Assembly (NCBI RefSeq): GCF_041929345.1
Contig: NZ_JBHFNQ010000256.1
Coordinates: forward strand, 25,599-89,598
Source of the DNA: Floridanema aerugineum
Lineage (GTDB): Bacteria > Cyanobacteriota > Cyanobacteriia > Cyanobacteriales > Aerosakkonemataceae
Direction of reading: 5' to 3'
DNA length: 64,000 nucleotides
The notes under the pieces were generated by a model, which was not told where the DNA came from, ran no database searches, and worked only from the letters and a program-made list of their open reading frames with translations. The position numbers and the translations under genes are program-made. Shown piece after piece: positions 17,040 to 26,088 of the stretch. Numbering within the stretch: the first letter of the stretch is position 1; each line of letters begins with the position of its first letter.

Positions 17040-17837
17040 ATGAGAACAATTAGCTTACCCACCGATGAACACTGGACGCAGCAAATTTGCCATGTTAGGG
17101 ATATTCCCAGGATTACGGTCGATCGCTTGGGAGTCAAGTATCGCACGGTAGAGGCATTGCGCGACGTTAGTTTTACCTTGAATTGTGGTAGAGTTACAGG
17201 TATTATTGGCCCGAATGGTGCGGGAAAAAGTACCTTGTTAAAAGGGATGTTGGGGTTAATTCCGGTTAGTAGCGGTACAGCAATTTATCAAAATCAACCT
17301 TTGATGGATCAGTTAGCAAAAGTTGCCTATGTACCGCAGCGATCGCAAATAGACTGGACTTACCCAGCGACAGTTTGGGATGTAGTCATGATGGGTAGAG
17401 TCAGAAAAACGGGATGGTTTCGCCGCTTTTCTAATGTTAGTCGCCAAATTGCCCAAACAGCATTAGAAAGAGTGGGAATGAGTGCTTTTCGCGATCGACC
17501 CATTGGACAACTTTCAGGAGGTCAACAACAAAGGGTATTCTTAGCTAGGGCGTTAGCGCAAGAAGCAGAAATTTTCTGTTTTGATGAACCCTTTGCTGGC
17601 ATAGATCAAAAAACGGAAGCGGCGCTATTTGAAATTTTCCGCGAACTAGCTAACGAAGGCAAAATTGTCTTAGTTGTGAATCACGATCTAGGTGAGTCGA
17701 TTACTCATTTTGATGATTTAATTTTATTAAACCAAGAATTAATTGCCGCAGGTTCTAGAGAAAAAGTATTTACCCAAGAAAATCTTTATCGCGCTTATGG
17801 AGGACAAGTAATCTTTTTTCAAGGAAAAGCAGCTTAA
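17040..17837 (+). CDS. mntA: Manganese ABC transporter ATP-binding protein
   Basis: ATPase of the manganese transporter. It shows Walker A GPNGAGKST, the Q-loop in VAYVPQRSQIDWTYPATVWD (typical of metal transporter ATPases), the signature LSGGQQQRVFLARAL, Walker B IFCFDEPFAGID and the H-loop NHD. From ATG 17040 it is 265 residues; the open frame continues upstream to 16992 but that would run into the short divergent promoter region. The permease gene follows on the same strand after 158 bp. Confidence 0.88.
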   Translation: MRTISLPTDEHWTQQICHVRDIPRITVDRLGVKYRTVEALRDVSFTLNCGRVTGIIGPNGAGKSTLLKGMLGLIPVSSGTAIYQNQPLMDQLAKVAYVPQRSQIDWTYPATVWDVVMMGRVRKTGWFRRFSNVSRQIAQTALERVGMSAFRDRPIGQLSGGQQQRVFLARALAQEAEIFCFDEPFAGIDQKTEAALFEIFRELANEGKIVLVVNHDLGESITHFDDLILLNQELIAAGSREKVFTQENLYRAYGGQVIFFQGKAA

Positions 17838-17869
17838 GCATCTAACCTAAAATTAAGCTTTGGATATTT

Positions 17870-17985
17870 TTTAACCACAGATATCCACAGATGAACACAG
17901 ATGTTTTTGGAAATTAATTTGTCTGGTGCTAAATACCTTTCTTTCTCTTTCCTTCGCGTTCTTTGCGTCCTTTGCGGTTTAATAA
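17870..17985. repeat. Dispersed repeat between mntA and mntB
   Basis: The segment contains ACCACAGATATCCACAGATG and, further on, TTCGCGTTCTTTGCGTCCTT (17951-17985). The second part resembles the sequence at 56852-56880. It splits the mntA-mntB spacer and is probably a mobile short repeat inserted in the operon. Confidence 0.55.
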
Positions 17986-17995
17986 TAAATAATCT

Positions 17996-18883
17996 ATGCT
18001 CGAAGCCTTAATTGAACCATTACAATATAGCTTCATGCAACGATCGCTAATTATCGCCATATTAGTTGGCTTAATTTGTGCGGTTGTTGGTAGTTATTTA
18101 ATGGTACAAAGACTAGCTTTGCTAGGAGATGCCATTAGTCATTCCGTGTTACCGGGATTAGCGATCGCCTTTATGTTAGGTGCTAATATTTTTATTGGCG
18201 CTTTTATTGCCGGAGTTATTAGTACGATGGCGATCGCTTTTATCAAAACTCGATCGCCCATCAAAGAAGATGCCGCAATGGGGATAGTATTCTCCGCTTT
18301 TTTCGCCCTTGGTATAACCTTAATTACCATCATCCAAAAAAGCAACAAAATCGACCTCAATCACTTTTTATTTGGCAATATCTTAGGAGTTACCTTTGAT
18401 GAAGTTTGGGACACCGCAATTATTGCCGCTATCATCTTATTTGTGGTAGGATTACTTTACAAAGAACTACTCTTTTACACCTTCGATCCGCTAGGCGCAC
18501 AAGCCGCAGGTTTACCAGTAAATCTCCTCAACTTTGGTTTAATGTTACTCATCGCTTTAACCATAGTTGCTAGTATGAAAGCAGTGGGAGTAATTTTAGT
18601 TTTAGCATTATTAATTACTCCCGGTGCGACGGCATATTTATTAGTCAAACGCCTGCATCAAGTCATGATTTTAGGTGCGGGAATAGGGATTTTTTCCAGT
18701 ATTTCGGGAATGTATCTCAGCTATTTTTATAATTTACCTTCTGGGCCTGCCATTGTCTTAGTCGCATCAGGATTTTTTATCTTAGCATTACTCTTTAGCC
18801 CCAGTTACGGCATCTTCACTCAGAAAGATTTAAAGTTGGGACAATCATCCTTATGGCGAGAATTGAAACAACTATTTCGTTAA
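17996..18883 (+). CDS. mntB: Manganese ABC transporter permease
   Basis: Integral membrane subunit of the cluster A-I transporter. The 295-residue protein has about eight hydrophobic segments, with family sequences GSYLMVQRLALLGDAISHSV, GIVFSAFFALGI, LGAQAAGLPV (the contact loop for the ATPase is near here) and GVILVLALLITPGATAYLL. The start ATG 17996 directly follows an A/T-rich stretch. Its position behind mntA and the shared families support a single transporter with mntC. Confidence 0.9.
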   Translation: MLEALIEPLQYSFMQRSLIIAILVGLICAVVGSYLMVQRLALLGDAISHSVLPGLAIAFMLGANIFIGAFIAGVISTMAIAFIKTRSPIKEDAAMGIVFSAFFALGITLITIIQKSNKIDLNHFLFGNILGVTFDEVWDTAIIAAIILFVVGLLYKELLFYTFDPLGAQAAGLPVNLLNFGLMLLIALTIVASMKAVGVILVLALLITPGATAYLLVKRLHQVMILGAGIGIFSSISGMYLSYFYNLPSGPAIVLVASGFFILALLFSPSYGIFTQKDLKLGQSSLWRELKQLFR

Positions 18884-18996
18884 CAAGTCTCTAAATTTTA
18901 ACATCTAAAATCCCCTGACAGTCTTTAATCACAAGTTTGGCAGGTAAATAAACAACCCAAATAGTTGCAGGTGGGATTCACCCACCCTATTTGGTT

Positions 18997-19704
18997 TTAA
19001 AGCTTATTCAAAGCTTTCTTTGTTTGAGAAAGTAAACCAACCCCAGCGATTAAACCTAAACCCAATAGCGTCGAAGATTCAGGAATTTTTCTCGGTGTTT
19101 CAATGGTGTAATCATAGATTACTTTCACATTACTTTTAGCGTAGGTACGAATTCCAGAGACGATATTGCCGGAACCTGTAACCGATGATTTAGCTTTAGC
19201 TGAAAAGGAAAAATCTACAGTACCATTACCGACGAATGCTGCTAAAGAGTTAGTATCTGTTAAAGTTGTGCTGTCAATTTTTTGCTCTTGGATTCCCTCA
19301 ATTTTTTGACCAGAAGTTCCTCCAAAATCTGTATTCCCGTCAAATTTGGCTACATTATACTCTGTAACTTGTTCGGGACTTAACTCGAACAGAGTCTGAT
19401 TATTTGGCATAGCCAATGTTAATAAACCGGAGAGGTTTACTGTGATTTGTTGAGGCTGCGTATCTTCGTTTTCAAATCGGGCATCTCCAATCATGCTGCC
19501 AGTGAACTCTAACGTTACACTGTTTAGCTTACCTAGAGATGTATCAAACTTTTGGATACTAATGGCTGCATTTGTGATGTCTGTTGGTGTTTTTTCGTAT
19601 GCAGCAGTATAGGTGAGGGTTGCTGCATTAGCAATTGTGGTAGTCGCGAGAATACCAGTAAATGTACTAGCCCTAGTTATCGCTGATAAAACTTTTGCTT
19701 TCAT
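18997..19704 (-). CDS. Exported PEP-CTERM protein, choice-of-anchor E type
   Basis: A secreted protein expected to be sorted by an exosortase-type system. The N-terminus has a signal peptide (MKAKVLSAITRASTFTG, cleavage near ANAATLTY). The mature body starts TLTYTAAYEKTPTDITNAAI and SIQKFDTSLGKLNSVTLEFT, the pattern of the choice-of-anchor E domain. The C-terminus is IPESSTLLGLGLIAGVGLLS followed by a basic tail QTKKALNKL: a PEP-like motif, here PES, then a membrane segment and basic residues. The ATG at 19704 is preferred to a TTG at 19722. No exosortase gene is in the window. Confidence 0.82.
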   Translation of the reverse strand: MKAKVLSAITRASTFTGILATTTIANAATLTYTAAYEKTPTDITNAAISIQKFDTSLGKLNSVTLEFTGSMIGDARFENEDTQPQQITVNLSGLLTLAMPNNQTLFELSPEQVTEYNVAKFDGNTDFGGTSGQKIEGIQEQKIDSTTLTDTNSLAAFVGNGTVDFSFSAKAKSSVTGSGNIVSGIRTYAKSNVKVIYDYTIETPRKIPESSTLLGLGLIAGVGLLSQTKKALNKL

Positions 19705-19934
19705 TACCTTGTTAGCCCTCAAATCAAATAAAGTATATTGCGGTTTTTTTGGATTTTTTTTAAAGATTTGATGAAGCTAAGCAATTAAAGTTGCTGTAAA
19801 GCTTATGCCATAAAGATTTGAGCTTTTTATTGTTTGTACGTAAATTCCACACCTCGTAATTTACTGTTATAAGTAATGTTAATCCGATCCGTCAACACAA
19901 TACTCTATTATATGCAAGTGTTGGATTAAACAAA

Positions 19935-19970
19935 AAACGCGAAGAATTATCCAAAAAATTCTCCGCGTTT
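19935..19970 (-). terminator. Intrinsic terminator downstream of the acyl-CoA synthetase gene
   Basis: The stem AAACGCGAAGAATT pairs with AATTCTCCGCGTTT (one mismatch), and on the minus strand it is followed by a T-run. It lies 25 bp after the stop of the gene at 19996, so it is a convincing terminator for that gene. Confidence 0.75.
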
Positions 19971-19995
19971 ACTAATTCTTGATGCCGTGATTATT

Positions 19996-22749
19996 TTACA
20001 AATCAAGAATCATTTTCACCATTGGTTCACCTAAAATACGTTCTGCCCGGAAACCTAATCTCTCACTGATGCGTTGCATTGCCATATTATCAGTGAGAAT
20101 ATCCGCAGTCACTCGGTTTAACTTTTCATCACGGGCTATTTGTAATAGTCGCCGCAGAAATTCTGTACCTAAACCTTTATGTTGATATTTGTCAGCAATT
20201 AACATGGAAAATTCGGCTTCATCTGTACCATGTAATTTGCTTAATCTGCCGATGCCGATGATTTGGGTTTGTCCAGTTTCGGGGTTATTGTATTCTGCTA
20301 CTAATGCCATTTGGCGATCGTAATCAATAAAACAAATCCGCGATAATCTTTCGTGAGTTGTTCGCTGACTCAGTTTTACCAAATGTGCGTAACGTAGATA
20401 AACTGACTCTTCGGAAACCATTTTATGATAATCGACCACCAAAGGTTCATCTTCGGGACGGATGGGACGAATAGTAACTTCTGTGCCATCTTTCATCGTC
20501 CAAGGTGCAACATATTGGGTGGGATAGGGGCGAATAGCTGGTTTTGGCAGTTTATCTTCGCTAATTTCAGAGTCGTGCAGAACTACGCGAGCGTCAAGAG
20601 CAATTAACCTGTCTGGCGATGCTAGTAGCGGGTTAATGTCAATTTCCTTAATCCAAGGTTGTTCGACTACTAACAAGCTGAATTGTACTAATAACTGTTC
20701 CAATCTGGCTAAGTCAACTGGTGGACGACCGCGAACTCCTTTCAGGGCGGTGTAGATTTTGGTTTGTTCGATCATCCGCCTTGCTAAGGTAGAATTCAAA
20801 GGCGGTAATGCTAAAGCCCGGTCTTTGAAAACTTCTACTAGTTGTCCACCTGTACCAAACAGTAACACGGGGCCAAATTGTGGGTCTACGCTGCTACCAA
20901 TGATAATTTCGTAACCTTCGAGGTTTAACATTGGTTGCACAGTTACGCCTAAGAAGTGTTGGGCACCGACTTTTTCGGCTACTGCTGACTGAATACCACG
21001 ATAAGCACCTCTGACTGTTTCGGCATCTTTTAGTAGTAACCTGACTCCGCCTACGTCTGTTTTGTGGGTTATGGTTTCGGAATAGAGTTTAAGAACTACT
21101 GGATAACCAATTTTTTCGGCAAGACTAACTGCTTCCTCTTCGGTAGTGGCTATTTCGGTGGGAACTGTGGGAATGTTGTAGCTGGCGAGTAGTTGTTTAG
21201 ATTCGTATTCGGTGAGGATGGTTCTACCAGTTTGTTTGACTGAGTTAATTATGGATTTTGCTAGGATACGATCGCACGCCTTTTCCCCACAATTGTCTGG
21301 TAATATCGGAGTCTCATATATACCCCGCAAATTATAACTGTACTGCCACATCAAGTTAAATACGTGAGCAGCTGTGTCAGGATAAGGAAAAGTGTAAATG
21401 CTGGCGCGGTTGAGAATAGCTTCCCCTGCTGCTACTTCTTGCCCACCCATCCAACTAGCTAAAATTGGTTTGCCCTTAACTGGGGTTGTCTTCAGTTGTT
21501 CTACCACATCCTGGGCGGTTTTTGTCGGGTCAGACATAGCTTGAGGTGTGAGAACTATTAACATTCCATCACTGTTCGGGTCTTTTAGAGCAATTTCTAG
21601 AGATTTGCTGTACCGTTCTGGGTCTGCATCTCCTAAAATATCGATCGGATTGTGAGTACTAGCTGATGCTGGCAAAATTGGTTTAAGTTTCTCAACGGTT
21701 TCCGAAGAAAGTTCCGCCAGTTCTCCCCCACCTGTAATTAAAGCATCAGTAGCTAATACTCCTGGGCCCCCGGCGTTGGTGAGAATAGTTAAGCGTTTAC
21801 CTTTGGGACGTGGTTGTTTGGCTAAAACTTCTGCCATATTAAACAAGTCGTCAATGGTGTTGACTCGTAAGACTCCACTGCGACGGAAAGCGGCGTTTAA
21901 TACTTCATCGCTACCTGTAAGTGAACCAGTGTGAGAGGCGGCGGCTTTGGCGGCGGCTTCAGTTTGTCCGACTTTAATCACTATAATTGGTTTACTTAAG
22001 GCAACTTCTCTGGCTGCGGAAAGGAACGATCGCGCATCTCCGATCGACTCCATATAGATTACAATGCTCTGAGTATGGGGGTCATCGCCCAAATAATAAA
22101 TTAAGTCGCCCCAACCTACATCTAGCATGGAACCAATGGAAACGAAGGCACTAAAACCGACGTTTTCTTGGAAACTCCAATCTAAAATTCCGGTACAAAG
22201 TGCGCCACTTTGACTGATGAAGCCAACATTTCCCGGTAAGGCCATTTTACTGGCAAAGGTGGCATTTAATCCCGAAACTGGATTCATTACGCCCAGGCAG
22301 TTTGGCCCAATAATTCGCATTCTACCGCGACGGGCTTGTTCGAGTACTTGCCGTTCTAATTCTACTCCCTGTGCGCCAATTTCTTTAAAGCCTGCGGAAA
22401 TTACGATCGCACCCTGAACTCCCGCATCCACGCATTCGCTAATTACTCCTGGTACAGTGGGAGCAGGTGTAACTATTACCGCTAAATCTACTTTTTCAGG
22501 AACTTCTCCGATGCTGGGATAAGCTTTAATTCCTAATACGCTGGGGCGTTTTGGGTTAACCGGAAAAACTGTACCACCAAAGGGACTACTAATTAAATTC
22601 CACAGTATTGTCCGTCCGACACTACCTAATTTTTCTGTTGCGCCAATTACGGCAACATTTTTTGGCGCAAAAATTGCATCTAATGGTTGATGTTCATATC
22701 TCAACACATCATGTGCTGGGTCGGTAGTTGGTTTTATATAAGTTTGCAT
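19996..22749 (-). CDS. ADP-forming acyl-CoA synthetase fused to GNAT acetyltransferase
   Basis: A 917-residue protein of the Pat/PatZ type. Domains in order: a CoA-binding Rossmann domain (KNVAVIGATEKLGSVGRTIL, about 25-125), a succinyl-CoA-ligase-like domain with GPNCLGVMNP and a conserved His in ASHTGSLTGSDEV, an ATP-grasp domain (about 500-715, with GYPVVLKLYSETITHKTDVG), and a C-terminal GNAT acetyltransferase domain (about 745-915, including EAEFSMLIADKYQHKGLGTE). In E. coli PatZ the ligase half is inactive and senses acetyl-CoA, whereas the GNAT half acetylates lysines. Here it could act in protein lysine acetylation, acetate metabolism, or both. Confidence 0.9.
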   Translation of the reverse strand: MQTYIKPTTDPAHDVLRYEHQPLDAIFAPKNVAVIGATEKLGSVGRTILWNLISSPFGGTVFPVNPKRPSVLGIKAYPSIGEVPEKVDLAVIVTPAPTVPGVISECVDAGVQGAIVISAGFKEIGAQGVELERQVLEQARRGRMRIIGPNCLGVMNPVSGLNATFASKMALPGNVGFISQSGALCTGILDWSFQENVGFSAFVSIGSMLDVGWGDLIYYLGDDPHTQSIVIYMESIGDARSFLSAAREVALSKPIIVIKVGQTEAAAKAAASHTGSLTGSDEVLNAAFRRSGVLRVNTIDDLFNMAEVLAKQPRPKGKRLTILTNAGGPGVLATDALITGGGELAELSSETVEKLKPILPASASTHNPIDILGDADPERYSKSLEIALKDPNSDGMLIVLTPQAMSDPTKTAQDVVEQLKTTPVKGKPILASWMGGQEVAAGEAILNRASIYTFPYPDTAAHVFNLMWQYSYNLRGIYETPILPDNCGEKACDRILAKSIINSVKQTGRTILTEYESKQLLASYNIPTVPTEIATTEEEAVSLAEKIGYPVVLKLYSETITHKTDVGGVRLLLKDAETVRGAYRGIQSAVAEKVGAQHFLGVTVQPMLNLEGYEIIIGSSVDPQFGPVLLFGTGGQLVEVFKDRALALPPLNSTLARRMIEQTKIYTALKGVRGRPPVDLARLEQLLVQFSLLVVEQPWIKEIDINPLLASPDRLIALDARVVLHDSEISEDKLPKPAIRPYPTQYVAPWTMKDGTEVTIRPIRPEDEPLVVDYHKMVSEESVYLRYAHLVKLSQRTTHERLSRICFIDYDRQMALVAEYNNPETGQTQIIGIGRLSKLHGTDEAEFSMLIADKYQHKGLGTEFLRRLLQIARDEKLNRVTADILTDNMAMQRISERLGFRAERILGEPMVKMILDL

Positions 22750-22951
22750 TGAGCGTTCCTCTTGATCAACTCATTTCTTTGAGTCGCCGCCTCTTCTCCA
22801 ATTTAACTATTTTGTTTTCCCCTTGTCGGTTGGATAGAATACTTTACTAATAAGTTAACAAATCAAATAAAAACGCCACATTTTAGTAGCGTTTAAGTTG
22901 ATCCATTATACAATTTTCAAACAGGATTTCTTGAATTTTTAGGGAATTTCT

Positions 22952-23152
22952 TTATGTTTGCTGATTAGCTAACTCTCGGTTTGCTGGCAAATTTTTGTAA
23001 TCAGCAGCAAATTTTACAATTGCTAAATGACAACTTTTCCATTCCCCTCTTACTGATACACCCAACATTTCACAATATCCACCACGTCTTCCAGTTAATT
23101 TGTAGTAATGACAACACCTACAGGTTGAGGCTGTGCTGTTTGACGCTTTCAT
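22952..23152 (-). CDS. Small Cys-rich cyanobacterial protein
   Basis: A 66-residue protein from ATG 23152, with AGGA 10 nt upstream (ATG 23161 is also possible). It contains CRCCHYYKLTGRRGGYCEML and a later WKSCHLA. Together the CxCC, YC and SC positions and His residues suggest a metal-binding site. The pattern of basic and aromatic residues with clustered Cys recalls small zinc-ribbon proteins that, from memory, are common in cyanobacteria; function is unknown. Confidence 0.7.
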   Translation of the reverse strand: MKASNSTASTCRCCHYYKLTGRRGGYCEMLGVSVRGEWKSCHLAIVKFAADYKNLPANRELANQQT

Positions 23153-23912
23153 AGAGGACATTTCCTGTTTATTTTTATTAGCAATTTATTGTGCCGATTT
23201 GAGTAAATTATGCAAGAGTTTTTTTCAGATCACGCATAATTAGTTGAGTTTGTACGCAAAAAATTGCATTTGTTTATATAACTTTACAATAAGCTATGAA
23301 CAAATGTATTGCTGTTTACAATCTTGGGGAAAATAGCTTTTAATTAATTTTTCATACAGCAAAACTATTGCAGCTGTCGGTGTTCTAGAATACTATTTGT
23401 GCTTTAGCAGGGAAATTGGGAAATAGTTTCTCTTCCTGGTACATAAGCTGCTTTTGGTTCTCAACCTGCTCACAGGAAAACAGCGATCGGGAAGAACAGA
23501 TATAATTGTTGAAATTGGACGGGGCAAGGGTAGCGATCGATCTAATAGATTTCCGCTACCTCCAGTAGATCAGATTTTGGCTAGAGGAATAAATTTGTGC
23601 GTCTCACTAAAAAGAACTTACCAGATTTATCAACTTCAGGATAATTTTTGTAAAAATCCCTTTTTTCTTTGATTTTTATATAGATATACTTTTATACAGA
23701 CAGGAAAGAAAAGGCAAACCTTTGCTACATTCGGGAGCTAGCTGGACTCAAGATTGTTAGTGAACATATCAACCGAAAACTGAAGGTGTTTAAAATACAA
23801 CTTGATTGCAGGTCTAGACAACTGTGAACTCACTCTACCTGGAAGCAAAGCTTTCGCCTCAATCCGGTAATTTTCTTTCAATAAATTCTAAATATACACA
23901 GCTGGAACTATC
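23153..23912. other. Long intergenic region before the phasin-like gene
   Basis: About 760 bp without a supported gene. A 72-codon open frame at 23454-23672 has no family signal and contains HIP1-related DNA, so it was not accepted. There are CGATCG/GCGATCG fragments near 23482 and 23534 and AT-rich DNA around 23660-23700. The region may include the promoter and leader of the gene at 23913. Confidence 0.45.
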
Positions 23913-24305
23913 ATGAAAGACTTTACTGATTTGGTTCAAAAAACTTTTTACTTTGGAGTTGGAGTAGCTAGCTTGGCTGCTGAGGAGACGACTAAAAACC
24001 TCAAAGAACTGGGAGAGCAAGCGCAAAAACTAGCAAATGAATTGATCGATGAAGGTAAAATTGCGTGTGAAAAAATTTCCCAAGATTTTGACAATGTAGT
24101 TGGGAGAGAGAATATCGGCAGCCAGCAACAAAATGTTAGTCCTCAACCCAGCGAAAAACTAAAGAAAAAGCTCCTGACTCTTGTAAAGGGTGATTTAGAT
24201 ACAGGGTTGCGGCTAGTCAATGCAGAAAAACTGAAAAATCCTGGTAGGTCAGAAGACTGGTATTGGGAGAAAGTCATTTACAGCTACGAACGCGATCTCG
24301 ATTAA
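23913..24305 (+). CDS. Phasin-like small helical protein
   Basis: A 130-residue, mostly helical protein. The first 70 residues have the pattern of phasins or apolipoprotein-like proteins: DLVQKTFYFGVGVASLAAEE, then a charged amphipathic helix TTKNLKELGEQAQKLANEL. A Gln/Pro/Ser linker follows, and the C-terminal 50 residues (LKKKLLTLVKGDLDTGLRLV through SEDWYWEKVIYSYERD) look like a separate helical section found in small cyanobacterial proteins. A role at polyhydroxyalkanoate granules is possible, but no PHA genes are near. Confidence 0.65.
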   Translation: MKDFTDLVQKTFYFGVGVASLAAEETTKNLKELGEQAQKLANELIDEGKIACEKISQDFDNVVGRENIGSQQQNVSPQPSEKLKKKLLTLVKGDLDTGLRLVNAEKLKNPGRSEDWYWEKVIYSYERDLD

Positions 24306-24602
24306 TCGCTATCCCAGCGCCGATCGTCTTCAAGTCCTTCGAGAATCATTGCCGCGATATGCCTATGGCAGGCTACGCCAACGCATCTTGTTCACTAGCA
24401 GGCAAGGTTTTTAATTTGGCGATTGCTAAAGAGTACGCTGGGCGATACGCAAGAGAGCACCCTGCGCGATCGCATTTGAAGAGAAATAGTCAGTAAACAG
24501 AAGAAATGCGATCTCTAAAGATGAATGATTTGAGATGTTCCCTTTGATTAAAATGAAAACAGACAAAGGCAAGGGTAACTTTCCATGATTAGTTAGGAGC
24601 TT
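24306..24602. repeat. HIP1-rich repeat region upstream of the toxin-antitoxin pair
   Basis: The region contains GCCTATGGCAGGCTACGCCA near 24359, GGCGATTGCTAAAGAGTACGC near 24417 and CCTGCGCGATCGCA at 24462, all parts of one HIP1-linked palindromic repeat type. It also includes the 45-bp direct repeat listed at 24466-24510. A 77-codon open frame here (24263-24496) encodes only repeat-derived sequence and was rejected. Confidence 0.6.
24466..24510 (+). repeat. 45-bp direct repeat, left copy
   Basis: It starts GCGATCGCATTTGAAGAGAA and ends AGAAGAAATGCG. The right copy at 27046-27090 matches at 42 of 45 positions in the same orientation. The two copies bracket the toxin-antitoxin, HNH and papain-fold toxin genes. 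Confidence 0.8.
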
Positions 24603-24605
24603 ATG

Positions 24606-24851
24606 ATGAGCGTGCTGGTTTCTGATGAAATTTTGCAAGCAGCCAATATGTCGGAGTCTGACTTAAAGCTAGAGTTGGCAATCTTACTATATCAACAGCA
24701 AAAACTTGGACTCAGTAAAGCACGAGAATTGGCAGAAATGCCCTTGATTGAATTTCAGCGAGAGTTAGCACAGCGGCAAATCCCAGTATTTGATGATATG
24801 GCAGGATTTGAGTCAGAAATTGCTCAACTTAGAGCTTTGGGGGATTTGTGA
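24606..24851 (+). CDS. UPF0175 family antitoxin
   Basis: An 81-residue protein with the UPF0175 layout: SVLVSDEILQAANMSESDLK, then ELAILLYQQQKLGLSKAREL, and AEMPLIEFQRELAQRQIPVF. Proteins of this family are antitoxins of PIN-type (DUF3368) toxins and bind DNA for autoregulation. AGGAG lies 6 nt before ATG 24606 (the preceding ATG 24603 is too close to it). The stop overlaps the GTG start of the toxin gene by 4 bp. Confidence 0.88.
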   Translation: MSVLVSDEILQAANMSESDLKLELAILLYQQQKLGLSKARELAEMPLIEFQRELAQRQIPVFDDMAGFESEIAQLRALGDL

Positions 24852-25333
24852 GGGTTGTTTGTAATACTTCACCTATTACTAATCTAGCTGCGATCGATCG
24901 ACTTGATTTGCTCCATCAACTTTTCGGTGAAATTGTCATTCCTCAAGCTGTCTACAATGAACTGACGGTATTACCAAATCCAGTTCCGGGAACGGTGGAA
25001 GTGCAAACGCTATCATGGTTTCGGGTGCAGCAGGTTGGAGATCGATCGCAGGTTGCAGAATTTCGGCGCAAGGTTGACTTTGGGGAAGCAGAAGCGTTGG
25101 CGCTGGCATTAGAGGTATCAGCAGAACGGGTGTTGATTGATGATGCCGCAGGAAGAGCGATCGCTCTGGAGTTGGGGTTGACAATTACAGGGGTTTTGGG
25201 AGTGTTATTAATGGCAAAGCAGCGACAGTTAATAGCAGACGTGCGATCGTTGATGGATAGTCTGATGACACAGGCGGGGTTTTGGATCGGTGATGAACTC
25301 TATCAAAGGGTGTTGCAGCAAGCAGGGGAGTAG
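24848..25333 (+). CDS. DUF3368 PIN-fold toxin
   Basis: A VapC-like ribonuclease toxin of 161 residues, starting with GTG 24848 inside the antitoxin stop (GTGA overlap). The PIN acidic residues are in VVCNTSPITNLAAID (the first Asp is replaced by Asn-Thr-Ser, as is normal for DUF3368), VYNEL, GEAEALALAL and VLIDDAAGRAIA. ITGVLGVLLMAKQRQLI is the typical C-terminal helix. It forms a complete toxin-antitoxin operon with the preceding gene. Confidence 0.88.
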   Translation: MRVVCNTSPITNLAAIDRLDLLHQLFGEIVIPQAVYNELTVLPNPVPGTVEVQTLSWFRVQQVGDRSQVAEFRRKVDFGEAEALALALEVSAERVLIDDAAGRAIALELGLTITGVLGVLLMAKQRQLIADVRSLMDSLMTQAGFWIGDELYQRVLQQAGE

Positions 25334-25339
25334 ATTTCT

Positions 25340-25375
25340 ATTTGGCGATCGCTAAAGAGCACGCTGCGCGATCGC
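25340..25375. repeat. HIP1-linked repeat after the toxin gene
   Basis: TTTGGCGATCGCTAAAGAGC followed by ACGCTGCGCGATCGC contains two HIP1 octamers and resembles the degenerate version at 24415-24446. It sits between the toxin gene and the convergent HNH gene. Confidence 0.65.
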
Positions 25376-25406
25376 TCATAGATAGTTAAATCGCGGGTAC
25401 GGGTCT

Positions 25407-25859
25407 TCAAATCTGGGATGGATCGGTTGCTGGAGGATGTAACCCCGTTTGAATCCAAAATCGTCTGGTTGCTCGGATAGAATCATTCTCTGGATAGCGT
25501 GTATCGTTTAAATCAAGGCGGATGCAGGTTGCTCGACCGATCGGTGTAATCCCTTGAATCACTACTCCGTTATCTAGCCAAATAAAATGTTCCTCCCACT
25601 TTTGCTGACGAGGATTGAAAATCGGGACAATTTCCTGGGTTTCTGGATCGACGCTAGCCACAAAGTTATACCGTCTCTCATTACAACGACGACAGGCAAG
25701 TGCAAGATTATTGATTTCGTCGGAGCCGCCCAGAGATTTCGGGATAATATGATCGATCGTGAACCGATTTGCGCTCAAGCGTTCTGGCGAATGACAGTAT
25801 TCACACAAATAGTTAGCTCGTTGGCGTATGGCAAGCTTTGCTACATCATTGATTGGCAT
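25407..25859 (-). CDS. HNH endonuclease
   Basis: A 150-residue nuclease from ATG 25859 (MPINDVAKLAIRQRANYLCE). The HNH core is clear: CEYCHSPERL, FTIDHIIPKSLGGSDEINNL, ACRRCNERR, with four Cys forming a zinc site and His/Asn catalytic residues. The C-terminal half contains FNPRQQKWEEHFIW, a typical addition in this bacterial subgroup. It overlaps the preceding small gene (25846-26088) by 14 bp, so both are translated together. It may be a stand-alone nuclease or part of a two-gene module. Confidence 0.9.
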   Translation of the reverse strand: MPINDVAKLAIRQRANYLCEYCHSPERLSANRFTIDHIIPKSLGGSDEINNLALACRRCNERRYNFVASVDPETQEIVPIFNPRQQKWEEHFIWLDNGVVIQGITPIGRATCIRLDLNDTRYPENDSIRATRRFWIQTGLHPPATDPSQI

Positions 25860-26088
25860 TTTGGGCAGCAAGCATAGCGTTAATATGAGTAAAAATCCGA
25901 TCCAACTCTCCAATTGTGTCTAATTCTGCAACTTCATCTGGAGTAAGTTGATCCGCTTTCTTTTTTTCTAGCAAACTTTCCATTCGGTTTTGAAGAGATT
26001 CACTGAATTTGAATAGCGCCCAATCTCCCACTTTTTCCATCTGAATTTCATGAATTAGTGAGGACGGCTTACCCAGAGTTGTAACCAT
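25846..26088 (-). CDS. Small protein paired with the HNH nuclease
   Basis: An 80-residue protein, mainly helical and acidic, beginning MVTTLGKPSSLIHEIQMEKV and ending NAMLAAQNANQ, with a helical section ESLLEKKKADQLTPDEVAEL. AGGGG lies 6 nt upstream of the ATG. It overlaps the HNH gene and is its first gene. Function is unknown; size, charge and coupling to a nuclease suit a regulator or inhibitor of the HNH protein. Confidence 0.75.
   Translation of the reverse strand: MVTTLGKPSSLIHEIQMEKVGDWALFKFSESLQNRMESLLEKKKADQLTPDEVAELDTIGELDRIFTHINAMLAAQNANQ

Noticed and set aside
15941..18883. Assignment of the transporter as zinc-specific (znuABC)
   Set aside because: The binding protein lacks the His-rich loop of ZnuA and has the ligand pattern of manganese-type proteins; some uncertainty stays.
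23454..23672. Open reading frame of 72 codons in the long gap before the phasin-like gene
   Set aside because: No ribosome site, composition or family signal; it includes HIP1-related DNA and reads like chance.
24263..24496. Open reading frame of 77 codons overlapping the phasin-like gene
   Set aside because: The sequence is mostly translated HIP1-linked repeat and overlaps the end of a better gene.
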